The position numbers and the translations under genes were made by a program. The notes beneath the pieces were generated by a model. That model was not told where the DNA came from and ran no database searches. It worked only from the letters and a program-made list of their open reading frames with translations. A stretch of 64,000 nt of DNA, taken from positions 39,319 through 103,318 of the forward strand of contig CADCHG010000002.1 of assembly GCA_902801155.1 (NCBI GenBank). Reading direction: 5' to 3'. Shown here piece after piece: positions 7,527-16,132 of this stretch; position 1 is the stretch's first letter; each line of letters begins with the position of its first letter. This DNA is from an uncultured Prevotellaceae bacterium (GTDB lineage: Bacteria > Bacteroidota > Bacteroidia > Bacteroidales > Bacteroidaceae).

Positions 7527-9902
7527 ATGAAAAAAAAACTACTATCTGTAGCCTTGCTCCTTGTTGTGGGCATATCGGCTATTGCACAAAATCTACAACT
7601 GAGCCAGAAACATGGATTCTACGACAAGCCGTTTGAACTGACTATTACAGACAACGAGAACTTTGTTGCCGAAGGCGCTGCAATACGTTATACGCTCGAC
7701 GGTAGTGCTCCTACGATAGAGAGCACGCTTTACACAGAGCCGATAACGATAAAGAGAACTACGGTTGTAAGAACAGCTGTGGTTGGTGCAGAGGGACTTC
7801 TTTCTAATGTAGCAACGGCGACATACTTGTTTCTTGATGATGTGCTGCATCAGTCAGATGCTCCGGAAGGCTATCCGAAAGAGTGGGGCGCTTTCACCGA
7901 GGCGTATGGCGTAGCTCCTGCCGACTATGGTATGGATCAGGAGATGGCCGGTGATCCTATTCTTGTCGAAAAGATAAAAAAAGGATTGCTATCTATTCCT
8001 GTTCTCAGCATTGTTACTGACAGGGATTACCTGTTCAGCCATGAGGCTGATGAGGAGAAAGGCGGTATATACATATTTACAGGGCCTCCTGTCGGTGATC
8101 CTACGGGAAATGGCTGGACACGTCCTGTTAGTGCAGAGCTGTTTGGTTGTGACCACGATTTCTCCGTAACATGTGGATTGCGGCTTCATGGCGGTCATGG
8201 GCGTCTTGCAGAGAAAAATCCGAAGCACTCGTTTCGTCTTGTGTTCAAGAAGGAGTATGGAGAGAAGACACTGAAATATCCGCTCTTTAGTGAGGATGAA
8301 TCGGAAAAATATAATCAGTTGGTCCTCAGATGCCATTTCGGCAACAGTTGGCAGCATTGGATGGAGTCTAACCGTCAGAAGGCGCAATATACCCGTGACG
8401 TGTGGGCGAGGAGAATACAGCGTAAAATGGGATGGACAAGTGTTAATGCCCTGTATGTCCATGTATTCCTGAACGGTATGTACTGGGGACTATACAATAT
8501 AGCCGAGAGGGTTGACGACCAATATGGTAAGGATCATCTCGGAGGCAAGAAAGAGGATATTGACGTGATAAAGATAGAAGAGGAGGGAGGCAACCACATC
8601 GAGGCTTCTGAGGGTGACTTGGAAGCATGGGCAAAGATGGTTGAAACCGCCGCTAAAGCCTCTGATGACGTATATTACAACCAGCTTCAGGGTAAGGATG
8701 CAGAAGGAAATGACGATCCTTCACAAGAAGCACTGCTCGATATTGACAACTTCATCGACTATATGCTTATAAATCAGTATGCCGGCAACACGGACTGGGA
8801 TCACCATAACTGGTATGCCATAAGGCGAAAAGGTGAGGAGAGTCAGGGATTCAGATTCCTTTGCTGGGATTCAGAGCTTATCATTGACAACCCTTACGAG
8901 AATGTCTTGACAAAGAATAGTGGTGATGAGAGTCCTACTGGTATCTTCAATCATTTGATGGAGAATAAGCATTTTGCCATGAAATACATGGAGCGTGCAA
9001 AGGAGCTTCTTGCTGATAATGGTATGCTTGGCGCAAAGAGCACAGAGGAAGTATGGGACAGTCTTTATAATACAATCTCAACAGCCCTTTACGCAGAGGC
9101 TGCGCGATGGGGAGACTATCGTAGGGATGTGCATCCTTATCAGACTCAGGGTGAGCTGTATACGGTTGACGGTACATATATGGCAGAGCGCAAACGCCTT
9201 CATGAGCAATATTTTCCCCAAAGGTCATCCTTGGTAATGTCGATGATAGAGAATACATTCGAGATTGATGACTTTGAGCCTTTGGCAGAGTGGGTACCTC
9301 TGACGGCATCATTCTTCCATAAGTGGGATGGTACTGGCAAGGACTCAAATGTGTTGTATGAAACACCTGTTAATGTAGACTGGAATGTGAAGCAAGAGGC
9401 AGGAAGTGGTGTTGCTGTGGCTGGATTCGTGAATGTGGATCATGATGACTATGCTGACATCAGCAATTACGATAAGATTATCATCAAGGGAAAGGGTAAC
9501 AATCTGCGAATACTTGCCAACCGACTTGTTGCTCATGGGCAATGGAAGGAGATAAAGGTTTCATTCAATGAAAACGACAGGTATTGGGACAAAGAGCTGA
9601 AGTGTATCGTAATACCTCTGGATGATTTCAAGACAAAGCTGACATCATCAAACGAAAAGCGTGTTGATGACTTCGTTCATCTGCATGTACTGAAGGTTGA
9701 CTGGAACAACAGTCTGAAGGTGAGCGGCGTATGGCTTGTTCCAAGTGAAGGTTCTACTGGTATTGAATATGTTGCTCAGAATGTAGGAACATCAGCTGAC
9801 GGCAGATACTACAATCTCAATGGTCAGGTAGTGAAAAATCCTACCAATGGTATATATATACACAATGGCAGGAAGGTTGTGGTAACAAATGCCGTTCGCT
9901 AA
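7527..9902 (+). CDS. secreted CotH-family protein with chitobiase-like N-terminal domain
   Basis: A 791-residue exported protein. The ATG at 7527 is chosen because it starts a clear signal peptide (MKKKLLSVALLLVVGISAIAQ); an in-frame ATG at 7473 would only add an atypical extension. Residues about 25-105 form a chitobiase/hexosaminidase C-terminal-like beta domain (IRYTLDGSAPT). The CotH core follows, with the family motif around YWGLYNIAERVDDQYGKDHLGG, then a probable beta-rich carbohydrate-binding-like part. The last residues (YYNLNGQVVKNPTNGIYIHNG) are the short C-terminal motif common on Prevotella exoproteins. CotH proteins include spore-coat protein kinases; whether this one phosphorylates anything is unknown. 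Confidence 0.85.
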   Translation: MKKKLLSVALLLVVGISAIAQNLQLSQKHGFYDKPFELTITDNENFVAEGAAIRYTLDGSAPTIESTLYTEPITIKRTTVVRTAVVGAEGLLSNVATATYLFLDDVLHQSDAPEGYPKEWGAFTEAYGVAPADYGMDQEMAGDPILVEKIKKGLLSIPVLSIVTDRDYLFSHEADEEKGGIYIFTGPPVGDPTGNGWTRPVSAELFGCDHDFSVTCGLRLHGGHGRLAEKNPKHSFRLVFKKEYGEKTLKYPLFSEDESEKYNQLVLRCHFGNSWQHWMESNRQKAQYTRDVWARRIQRKMGWTSVNALYVHVFLNGMYWGLYNIAERVDDQYGKDHLGGKKEDIDVIKIEEEGGNHIEASEGDLEAWAKMVETAAKASDDVYYNQLQGKDAEGNDDPSQEALLDIDNFIDYMLINQYAGNTDWDHHNWYAIRRKGEESQGFRFLCWDSELIIDNPYENVLTKNSGDESPTGIFNHLMENKHFAMKYMERAKELLADNGMLGAKSTEEVWDSLYNTISTALYAEAARWGDYRRDVHPYQTQGELYTVDGTYMAERKRLHEQYFPQRSSLVMSMIENTFEIDDFEPLAEWVPLTASFFHKWDGTGKDSNVLYETPVNVDWNVKQEAGSGVAVAGFVNVDHDDYADISNYDKIIIKGKGNNLRILANRLVAHGQWKEIKVSFNENDRYWDKELKCIVIPLDDFKTKLTSSNEKRVDDFVHLHVLKVDWNNSLKVSGVWLVPSEGSTGIEYVAQNVGTSADGRYYNLNGQVVKNPTNGIYIHNGRKVVVTNAVR

Positions 9903-9968
9903 ACATCGGTATTAGTTCCTGACAAATTCCAATATTACAGGACCGGAAAATTCTGTGAAGATACAGGA

Positions 9969-10054
9969 TTGTAGGTCCAATGTAAATCCCTTATAACTCC
10001 TATGTAAGTCCCATTTCTATAATGGGTGGATGAAGGATGTTATAAGGGATTTTC
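9969..10054. repeat. 11-bp-unit inverted element, likely bidirectional terminator
   Basis: Four 11-mers on the plus strand (TTGTAGGTCCA 9969, ATGTAAATCCC 9980, TTATAACTCCT 9991, ATGTAAGTCCC 10002) face three units whose GG starts at 10024, 10035 and 10046. Outer arms AAATCCCTTATAAC (9984-9997) and its exact complement (10039-10052) pair perfectly. An inner CCCATT/AATGGG hairpin lies at 10010-10026. It sits between convergent genes. Confidence 0.7.
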
Positions 10055-10063
10055 TTATTAATG

Positions 10064-10753
10064 TCAGCCTTGTTCTTCCAGAACATAGTCCACAGCCCGA
10101 TTCACATAGTCGTTGAACGGTTTTGTGGTGCGGAACAGTTCTGCCACGCGCTTTACGAGGTCGGGAGATGTGATGAACTTGTCGTCAACGTATCTCATCA
10201 GGCAATAGCTCTTCAAACGCATGAAGTCAGCATATGGGGCATCTGTAGGATATTCCTTAGGGACTTTTTTCAAGGCTCCGTCCATGTCAACGAAGAATGA
10301 ACGGTCGGCCTCTTGCAGGACATTCTTGCTGAATTCCTCCCAGCCGTCGCTGATATCCTCGCGTAATACCTTGACTGTCTTACTGTCATAACAATAATTT
10401 CCCGAAGCAAGCATGTGTGCTTCAGGATATGAATTACCACCGCCAGTTCCTACATGGAAGTAATAACCGGCGTGCATGGATTTCTTTCCTCCTGGGGCAA
10501 GGAACACCCCGAAATGAGTTTTGTAAGGTGTCTTGTCCTTGCTGAAACGTGTATCGCGATATATGCGGTAGGTGCAGTCCTTTATTGTGAGACGTGCTAT
10601 GTCACTATCATATTTTCCTACCTCGCATATCAGTTGCTCGCAGAATTCGTACCATTTGGCTTGTACTTTCTGATACCTGTCCTTGTTAGCTGTAAACCAC
10701 TCCTTGTTATTGTTGCACGATAAATCGCGCAGGAACTGTAGTATTTCTTTCAT
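10064..10753 (-). CDS. DUF2461 domain-containing protein
   Basis: The 229 residues match the length and signature of DUF2461: FLRDLSCNNNKEWFTANKDRY at the N-terminus, then YRIYRDTRFSKDKTPYKTHFG, and a GYYFHVGTGG segment. No biochemical role is established for the family to my knowledge. There is no signal peptide or membrane segment, so it is cytoplasmic. It is followed 58 nt upstream on the same strand by an AraC-type gene and may share its transcript. Confidence 0.9.
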   Translation of the reverse strand: MKEILQFLRDLSCNNNKEWFTANKDRYQKVQAKWYEFCEQLICEVGKYDSDIARLTIKDCTYRIYRDTRFSKDKTPYKTHFGVFLAPGGKKSMHAGYYFHVGTGGGNSYPEAHMLASGNYCYDSKTVKVLREDISDGWEEFSKNVLQEADRSFFVDMDGALKKVPKEYPTDAPYADFMRLKSYCLMRYVDDKFITSPDLVKRVAELFRTTKPFNDYVNRAVDYVLEEQG

Positions 10754-10811
10754 TATTTTATTTGGTTTTTATTGTAATCCTGAACAGGTATAGTTGTGTT
10801 GAAGGGTTCTG

Positions 10812-11150
10812 TTATTTTTTACGACTTTCTGCATATTCGCTTGGTTTCACTCCAATTTCACGCTTGAAAGTGCGGCTGAAGTTGTTTGCGTCGTCATATC
10901 CGCATTTCATCGCAACCTGTCCAATGGCATATCTTCCCTTTGCCAAGAGTTCCTTGGCATATTTCATGCGAATGGTTAAAAGATACTTACCTCCAGTCTG
11001 ACCAGTTATTGCAAGGATTTTACGACGGAGGCTCTGGTTCGTCATACCTAAACTCTCGCAAACCGTGTCACAGTTTACGTGCTTCTGCTTCATCTGCTCA
11101 TAGACAAGTCTTTCCACTTTCTTGAGAAATTCTCTATCTTCCTTTTTCAT
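10812..11150 (-). CDS. single-domain AraC-type HTH regulator, copy 1
   Basis: The 112 residues are an AraC-type DNA-binding domain with no effector domain: first HTH around VNCDTVCESLGMTNQSLRRKILAITG, second around YAIGQVAMKCGYDDANNFSRTFKREIG, ending KPSEYAE. By hand alignment it matches the protein at 12117-12455 at about 93 of 112 positions. A promoter on the minus strand lies at 11184-11213. The lack of a sensing domain suggests control by level, or that it partners another protein; targets are unknown. Confidence 0.88.
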   Translation of the reverse strand: MKKEDREFLKKVERLVYEQMKQKHVNCDTVCESLGMTNQSLRRKILAITGQTGGKYLLTIRMKYAKELLAKGRYAIGQVAMKCGYDDANNFSRTFKREIGVKPSEYAESRKK

Positions 11151-11183
11151 TGTAATATAGAATTAGGGGTTATATGATGACTG

Positions 11184-11213
11184 CAAAGATAGTATTTTTT
11201 TGATAAACACAAA
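11184..11213 (-). promoter_or_regulatory. promoter of AraC-type copy 1
   Basis: Minus-strand TTTG (11213-11210), 18 nt, TATCTTTG (11191-11184), about 34 nt before the ATG at 11150. The same -7 word precedes the paralogue at 12455. Confidence 0.6.
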
Positions 11214-11419
11214 AGTTTTTCCTTGTTTTTTTGTCCTTTTTGATAAAATAAATACTGATTTTGAGTGAATTAGGCTTTTTTTGCATGATAATTGGTGATA
11301 ATATTGAAGGATTTTAACAGATATGTGACTGTAATACAAAGAAGTGTTTAAAGTGTAAAAGGTTTTATAAAAATTGGTCTTTTTTTCCATGATTGTGATG
11401 ATTTTCGGGAAAAAGTATA

Positions 11420-11427
11420 TAACTTTG
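11420..11427 (+). promoter_or_regulatory. -7 box of the VanZ-family gene
   Basis: TAACTTTG at 11420-11427, about 67 nt before the ATG at 11495. The intervening leader contains a small GC hairpin (about 11451-11466). Nothing else was found in the AT-rich stretch 11193-11419. Confidence 0.5.
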
Positions 11428-11494
11428 CACTCAGAAAACAAGAATGGGTAACCGCCCGTATAGGCGAAAATGAAAAAATAAAACGTATTTTCTT

Positions 11495-12061
11495 ATGTAT
11501 AATATTCTTAGTTTTGTTTATGCTTCAGCCCCTCAGTGGTTGTATGATATACTTCTCTTGGTGTTGTGTGTCATGGCTATATGGATTTTCTCTCGCAGGA
11601 AACTTATCCGTGTTAAGTTAAGAAGACTGCTTGGAGTGGTTTACATTGAATATCTTGTACTATTGATTTGTGCTACAGTTATATTCAGGGATTCCACATG
11701 TGCATTGGGCGTTGAGTTCGTTCCTTTCTGGAACTACAATGAATATTTCACAATGGATGTGCTTTATGAGTCTTTACTCAACATCGTGATGTTCATACCT
11801 GTAGGTTTCTGTACTTCAGTATTCCTCAAGCGTCATTTGTTGGTTAAGATATTCTTTTTGTCAATGGCTCTTTCATGCTCAATAGAAGTAACCCAGTATC
11901 TTCTCAAATGCGGATTCTGTGAGACCAATGACATAATGAATAATTCTGTTGGCGGTGTGCTGGGATATCTATTATATAAGGTAACACCTGTGATGCTCAA
12001 TTATTTCCGTCAGATAAGATTCGGCTATTATGGTCAGAATGCAATAGCAGGAACAATGTAA
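11495..12061 (+). CDS. VanZ-family membrane protein
   Basis: A 188-residue integral membrane protein with about five hydrophobic segments. The VanZ-like signature is clear: an acidic/aromatic VEFVPFWNYNEY stretch, then ESLLNIVMFIPVGF, EVTQYLLKCGFCETNDIMNNSVGGVLGYLLY. VanZ of enterococci gives low-level teicoplanin resistance, but most homologues have no assigned function. It lies alone on the plus strand between two nearly identical AraC-type genes on the minus strand. Confidence 0.88.
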   Translation: MYNILSFVYASAPQWLYDILLLVLCVMAIWIFSRRKLIRVKLRRLLGVVYIEYLVLLICATVIFRDSTCALGVEFVPFWNYNEYFTMDVLYESLLNIVMFIPVGFCTSVFLKRHLLVKIFFLSMALSCSIEVTQYLLKCGFCETNDIMNNSVGGVLGYLLYKVTPVMLNYFRQIRFGYYGQNAIAGTM

Positions 12062-12080
12062 AAACGATATAAAAAAAGAA

Positions 12081-12118
12081 GACAACTGAAGAAATTGATT
12101 CTCAGTTGTCTTTTTTTT
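12081..12118. terminator. terminator between VanZ gene and AraC-type copy 2
   Basis: Stem GACAACTGA (12081-12089) with TCAGTTGTC (12102-12110), then eight T. An A-rich run on the other side means it can also act on the minus strand. Confidence 0.85.
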
Positions 12119-12455
12119 ATTTCTTGTTGTTTGCAGCATATTCAGTCGGTTTCTGGCCGATTTCACGCTTAAATGTACGACTGAAATTGTTCGCATCGTC
12201 ATATCCGCATTTCAGAGCCACCTGTCCAACGGTGTATCTTCCAGTTGACAATAATTCCTTTGCGTAATCCATACGTATTGTCAACAGATACTTACCACCG
12301 GTCTGACCTGTGATTGCCAGTATCTTACGACGAAGATTCTGGTTTGTAATACCAAGACTTTCGCAAACAGTATCACAGTTCACATGCTTCTCTTTCATCT
12401 GTTCATAGACGAGCTTTTCAACCTTCTTGAGGAAGTCCTTTTCTTCTTTTCTCAT
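12117..12455 (-). CDS. single-domain AraC-type HTH regulator, copy 2
   Basis: The 112 residues are collinear without gaps with the protein at 10812-11150. The differences are mostly at the two ends and in the linker between the HTH motifs; the recognition region GYDDANNFSRTFKREIG is unchanged. The two regulators should therefore read the same or closely related operators. Its promoter box (TATCTTTG, minus strand) is at 12521-12514. Confidence 0.88.
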   Translation of the reverse strand: MRKEEKDFLKKVEKLVYEQMKEKHVNCDTVCESLGITNQNLRRKILAITGQTGGKYLLTIRMDYAKELLSTGRYTVGQVALKCGYDDANNFSRTFKREIGQKPTEYAANNKK

Positions 12456-12513
12456 GATGACATATAATTAGTGAATAATATTTGTTGCCTTTTTGTCCTC
12501 TTTTTCCTGAGTG

Positions 12514-12521
12514 CAAAGATA
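12514..12521 (-). promoter_or_regulatory. -7 box of AraC-type copy 2
   Basis: TATCTTTG read on the minus strand, 58 nt before the ATG at 12455. Confidence 0.5.
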
Positions 12522-12721
12522 GTTATTATTTATGATAATAACAATAATATCAATTTGTTTTTTGCCTTTTCGTGCATTAAAGGGAAAAATAAAGTCGCAA
12601 TGCTGATTTTTTAGCAATGCTCAATATAGAGTGTTTGTATAGGTTTTATACATCATGTTATTCAATCCTGCTTGCAGAAATCGGCATGAAGTGATTTTTT
12701 TTCGTTTTTACATATATAATT

Positions 12722-12751
12722 ATTGTATATGGAAAAAAATCAGTATATTTG
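12722..12751 (+). promoter_or_regulatory. promoter of the LytS-type kinase gene
   Basis: ATTG at 12722-12725, 18 nt, TATATTTG at 12744-12751. It decides the start of the following gene: the longer reading frame begins upstream of this promoter at 12655, so translation must begin at 12772. Confidence 0.6.
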
Positions 12752-12771
12752 CAATTGAAAATGGAGAAAAC

Positions 12772-13782
12772 ATGATGAATAACAAAAAAAATATATCAAA
12801 TATTCTGCTGCTGAGTTTGGTCTGTACCATCTTCATCAGCTATCCTAATGTGCTTTTTATTAATATGGACTGGCAGCATCTTTCAGAGGAGGCGAGAGGC
12901 AGTTATATTAATAGCACAATGATACGATTCCTGCTGTTTTGGGTGTTCATCTCAGTTTCATTGTATATGAACCAGCAGGTACTCCAGACACATTCGGTAA
13001 AGGTCCGTATCCTGACAAACACACTTTTCACACTTTTTGTCTTTGGAATATATAAAGGTGTCACAACGCTTATATGTCCGGGATTTGATTGTCGCACAGT
13101 CATCCTTACATTCCAGTTCATTGTATTTGGAATGATGGGACTCTTTCTTGGATACACCGACTATCTTAACCGTATTCACAAGAAAAAGGAAGAAGAGCTT
13201 AAACAACTCAAAATGGAAAGTCTGCAAAGCAGGTGTACGGCTCTTACAAATCAGATAAATCCGCATTTCTTCTTTAATGCGCTCAATGGCATAAGCAGTT
13301 TGGTGAGGAAGAAAGACGACAAAACGGCTTTGTGCTATATAGATCATTTGAGTGATATTTTCAGGTATATTCTCCAGAGTGAGAACAAGGGAATAGTGAC
13401 TCTAGAGGAGGAACTTGATTTCGCACGCTCGTTCAGCGAGGTTATGCAAGTGAGATATGCGGGAAAGTGGGATGCCACGTTTGATGTTCCTAACGATTGC
13501 TTGAATTATGGCATTCCTGTACTTGCGCTTCTTCCATTGATTGAAAATGTAGGAGTTCATAATATGATTGATAGCGAACATAGAATGAATATTCATGTTC
13601 ATATGAACGAGAATAAGGAACTTGTTGTGAGCAATCCTGTTTTCCCAAAACTGTTCAAACAGGACACTCATGGCACAGGACTGAAGAATCTTGACAAACG
13701 TTTCCTGTTGCTTATGGACAAGAGAATCCGAGTGGAAAAAACGGCTGATGAGTTTAGCGTGATTTTACCTCTAAAAAGTTGA
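12772..13782 (+). CDS. LytS-type membrane sensor histidine kinase
   Basis: A 336-residue sensor. About four membrane helices (residues 8-140) are followed by a short coiled coil (KKKEEELKQLKMES) and the LytS/YehU-type phosphoacceptor region QINPHFFFNALNGISSLV, with His as the likely phosphorylation site. An ATPase domain has an N-box PLIENVGVHNM and a G-box THGTGLKNLDKRF. The usual second half of the N-box (NALKHG) is altered here. The expected LytTR response regulator is not adjacent on either side, so it is an orphan kinase in this window. Confidence 0.85.
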   Translation: MMNNKKNISNILLLSLVCTIFISYPNVLFINMDWQHLSEEARGSYINSTMIRFLLFWVFISVSLYMNQQVLQTHSVKVRILTNTLFTLFVFGIYKGVTTLICPGFDCRTVILTFQFIVFGMMGLFLGYTDYLNRIHKKKEEELKQLKMESLQSRCTALTNQINPHFFFNALNGISSLVRKKDDKTALCYIDHLSDIFRYILQSENKGIVTLEEELDFARSFSEVMQVRYAGKWDATFDVPNDCLNYGIPVLALLPLIENVGVHNMIDSEHRMNIHVHMNENKELVVSNPVFPKLFKQDTHGTGLKNLDKRFLLLMDKRIRVEKTADEFSVILPLKS

Positions 13783-13884
13783 ATAATTCTTCGATAATTC
13801 CCATTTATTCATCTTCCAAAAAAGTTTTTTTAGGCAAAAGTGAAAAAAGATATAAAAAAATTTGGAGAAATGAAAGAATATGTT

Positions 13885-13892
13885 TATATTTG
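13885..13892 (+). promoter_or_regulatory. -7 box of the small secreted protein gene
   Basis: TATATTTG, followed by a leader of about 115 nt before the ATG at 14017. No riboswitch-like structure was recognised in it. Confidence 0.5.
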
Positions 13893-14016
13893 CAATCGTT
13901 ATAGTTCTAAACAAACTTTAACAAACATATAAACTGGTAAATCAAATCTGGCTAATCGCAGATATTAACCATATAAATGCCACGAAATTAAAAATGTATT
14001 AACCTTTAAAACGTAG

Positions 14017-14541
14017 ATGAATATGAAGAAGATGTTTAACCTTATTCCAATGATAACCTTGTTCTTGGGGTTCATTTCTATGAATGCTCAAGCACAGGAG
14101 ATTAATATGGTGGATGAACAGAATTTCTATGAAATCCAGGAAAACAGCGAAGGATCATCATTAATCGTTACTATAGATGGAATCCGCAAGGTTGCTGACG
14201 TTGATGATGAAGAAAGTGGATTCATACCAAAATATCTTGGTAAGTTCAAAAATGCTCTCGTCTTTATGGAGGAAGCCACCAAGACTAAGCGTAACATTTT
14301 GGTGTTCCGACCAATTAATGGTACAGTTTGGCAGTCAACTTACGAGAATAACTTATGCAAAAGAGGCGAAAGAGAAGAATGCCTTATGTTCTTTGGTGAA
14401 ACCCCAATAAAAGTTGAATACAACAGAGTCGGTGGTCCAAAGACAAAGTTCACAAAGGCAGATTCTAAATACGCTAAGTTCAAGGGACATTCAATATCTT
14501 CTTGTGATGGAGAGTTCACGTCTTCTAATGATGAAGATTAA
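14017..14541 (+). CDS. secreted protein of unknown function
   Basis: 174 residues beginning MNMKKMFNLIPMITLFLGF with a signal peptide ending at AQA. The mature part (about 147 residues) is rich in charged residues and ends in an acidic tail (SSNDED). It has no lipobox, membrane segment or recognised domain. Three cysteines (in NLCKRGEREECLMF and SSCDGEF) could form disulphides after export. It is monocistronic with its own promoter and a strong terminator at 14584-14632. I cannot name a family. Confidence 0.7.
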   Translation: MNMKKMFNLIPMITLFLGFISMNAQAQEINMVDEQNFYEIQENSEGSSLIVTIDGIRKVADVDDEESGFIPKYLGKFKNALVFMEEATKTKRNILVFRPINGTVWQSTYENNLCKRGEREECLMFFGETPIKVEYNRVGGPKTKFTKADSKYAKFKGHSISSCDGEFTSSNDED

Positions 14542-14583
14542 TCTCTGTTGCATTAGAATAACTCTTTGATATATAGAATAAAT

Positions 14584-14632
14584 CAGTCAGCCGTTTTTCG
14601 TTGTAAGGTGAAGAACGGCTGACTGTTTTTTT
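14584..14632 (+). terminator. rho-independent terminator
   Basis: Perfect 12-bp stem CAGTCAGCCGTT (14584-14595) with its complement (14614-14625), followed by seven T. It ends the transcript of the secreted protein. Confidence 0.88.
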
Positions 14633-14708
14633 GTCTCTATGTTTGGATTGTCTAGAAATACTAGTATCACTAGTTTTTATAGATTGTTTACTAATTGTCA
14701 AACATGAG

Positions 14709-15251
14709 TTAGAAGTTATTGGCACTTACCTCAAAGTATGCTTGTGGATGGTCACAGGTAGGGCAGATGTCTGGAGCCTTTGTACCGATTACGATATGAC
14801 CGCAGTTACGGCATTCCCAAACCTTTACCTCTGACTTCTCAAATACCTGAGAGGTCTCAATATTCTTAAGGAGAGCACGATAACGCTCTTCGTGGTGCTT
14901 CTCAATAGCTGCTACAAGACGGAATTTCTTCGCAAGTTCTGTAAAGCCTTCCTCATCGGCTGTCTTTGCAAAGTTCTCGTACATATCCGTCCATTCGTAG
15001 TTCTCTCCATTGGCAGCATCAAGAAGGTTCTCGGCTGTAGTTCCTATACCATCGTGGAGCTCCTTGTACCACATCTTTGCATGCTCCTTCTCGTTGTCGG
15101 CTGTCTGGAGGAAGAGAGCAGATATCTGTTCAAATCCGTCCTTCTTAGCGCGAGATGCGAAGTAAGTGTACTTGTTACGAGCCTGTGATTCGCCAGCAAA
15201 AGCAGCCTCAAGATTCTTCTCTGTTTGGGTACCTGCATATTTGTTTGCCAT
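14709..15251 (-). CDS. rbr: rubrerythrin
   Basis: Cytoplasmic non-haem iron peroxidase that reduces hydrogen peroxide in anaerobes. The 180 residues have the normal order: a ferritin-like four-helix domain with the diiron ligands ([38 protein letters not shown]), then a C-terminal rubredoxin domain with CRNCGH and [11 protein letters not shown]. It lies 46 nt downstream of a thioredoxin gene on the same strand, a plausible oxidative-stress pair. Confidence 0.97.
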   Translation of the reverse strand: MANKYAGTQTEKNLEAAFAGESQARNKYTYFASRAKKDGFEQISALFLQTADNEKEHAKMWYKELHDGIGTTAENLLDAANGENYEWTDMYENFAKTADEEGFTELAKKFRLVAAIEKHHEERYRALLKNIETSQVFEKSEVKVWECRNCGHIVIGTKAPDICPTCDHPQAYFEVSANNF

Positions 15252-15297
15252 AGTCTTTGATGTTTTAATTAGTTAATGTTTTAGTATAATAAATATG

Positions 15298-15594
15298 TTA
15301 TAAATGTTGCGAAATCAAGTTCTTAAGGTCGTTGAGACTGATAGTGCCACTCTGCCGCCATACAGCCTCGCCATTCTTGAAAAGCATGAATGTAGGAACT
15401 GACTGAATGCGATATTGCATAGAGACGGCCTCGTTCTTGTCAACATCAATCTTGATTATACGTATCTTGTCGCCAAGATCATCCTTCAGTTGTTCAAGTA
15501 TCGGATGCATCGTCTTGCAAGGACCGCACCATGTGGCGTAGAAATCTACAAGTGTCAACTTTTCACTCTTGATTATGTCATTGAAACTCTCCAT
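15298..15594 (-). CDS. trxA: thioredoxin
   Basis: A 98-residue cytoplasmic disulphide reductase with the active site WCGPCK near residue 22, the cis-proline motif SVPTFMLFKNGE and the normal thioredoxin fold length. There is no signal peptide, so it is a cytoplasmic thioredoxin rather than a periplasmic TlpA type. It probably shares a transcript with rubrerythrin. Confidence 0.95.
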   Translation of the reverse strand: MESFNDIIKSEKLTLVDFYATWCGPCKTMHPILEQLKDDLGDKIRIIKIDVDKNEAVSMQYRIQSVPTFMLFKNGEAVWRQSGTISLNDLKNLISQHL

Positions 15595-15869
15595 ACTTGT
15601 TAAGTTTTAAATGATTAAACGATGTTGTAATTTCTGATGAAAATGTACAAACTAAATCATTGATAAACAAATGCTTTTGTCTATGCGAGTATAGACGGAA
15701 TCTATACTTGAATAATGTAAGGAATCACAATTCCTCGACAAATTTATGAATTTTACTTGAAAAAACAAGAAAAAAGCCAAGAAAAAATCGTTTATAGGTA
15801 AAAATACTTGAATTTCCCAGATGTTTTAGGAAGAAAAAAGAATAAAATACCCTTTTTCCATATAGGATG

Positions 15870-15958
15870 CTCCATCGATACTCCATCGTTCCTCCATCGA
15901 TGGTCCATCGTTTCGATGGAGGAACGATGGACTATCGATGGAGAACTGATGGAGTATC
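15870..15958. repeat. 11-bp-unit element, 4 + 4 inverted units
   Basis: TCCATCG starts at 15871, 15882, 15893 and 15904. Its complement CGATGGA starts at 15914, 15925 and 15936, with a variant TGATGGA at 15947, so all spacings are exactly 11. The outer arms (15877-15910 with 15925-15958) form a stem with about four mismatches. An alternative perfect 12-bp stem pairs 15888-15899 with 15914-15925. The rest of the gap 15595-16046 has no gene or clear signal. Confidence 0.85.
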
Positions 15959-16046
15959 TTAAGAGGAATAACATAGTCAAGACGGATTATTAGCGAGAGG
16001 AAAAGCATGGGGATTCATAGTGAAAAACTATTTTCCTCTTAAAAAA

Positions 16047-16077
16047 TTGGAGTTATCAGATGTTTTGTGTATTTTTG
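16047..16077 (+). promoter_or_regulatory. promoter upstream of the GH3 gene and small peptide
   Basis: TTG at 16047-16049, 20 nt, TATTTTTG at 16070-16077. It could drive the 24-codon frame at 16133 and, through a leader of about 240 nt, the GH3 gene at 16322. Confidence 0.5.
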
Positions 16078-16132
16078 CATTCGACGGTATATTATGGCAT
16101 TATACTAAATATCTCAATAATACAATGCAGTT

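Noticed and set aside
11163-11441. 92-residue minus-strand frame
   Set aside because: It covers the promoters of the AraC-type and VanZ genes, is extremely AT-rich and has no recognisable domain.
12655-12771. N-terminal extension of the LytS-type kinase
   Set aside because: The -7 box at 12744-12751 lies inside it, so the extension would not be transcribed from the likely promoter.
15792-16008. Overlapping 60-62-residue frames on both strands
   Set aside because: They are produced by the palindromic 11-bp repeat, which keeps frames open on both strands. The encoded sequences are mirror-like and not protein-like.
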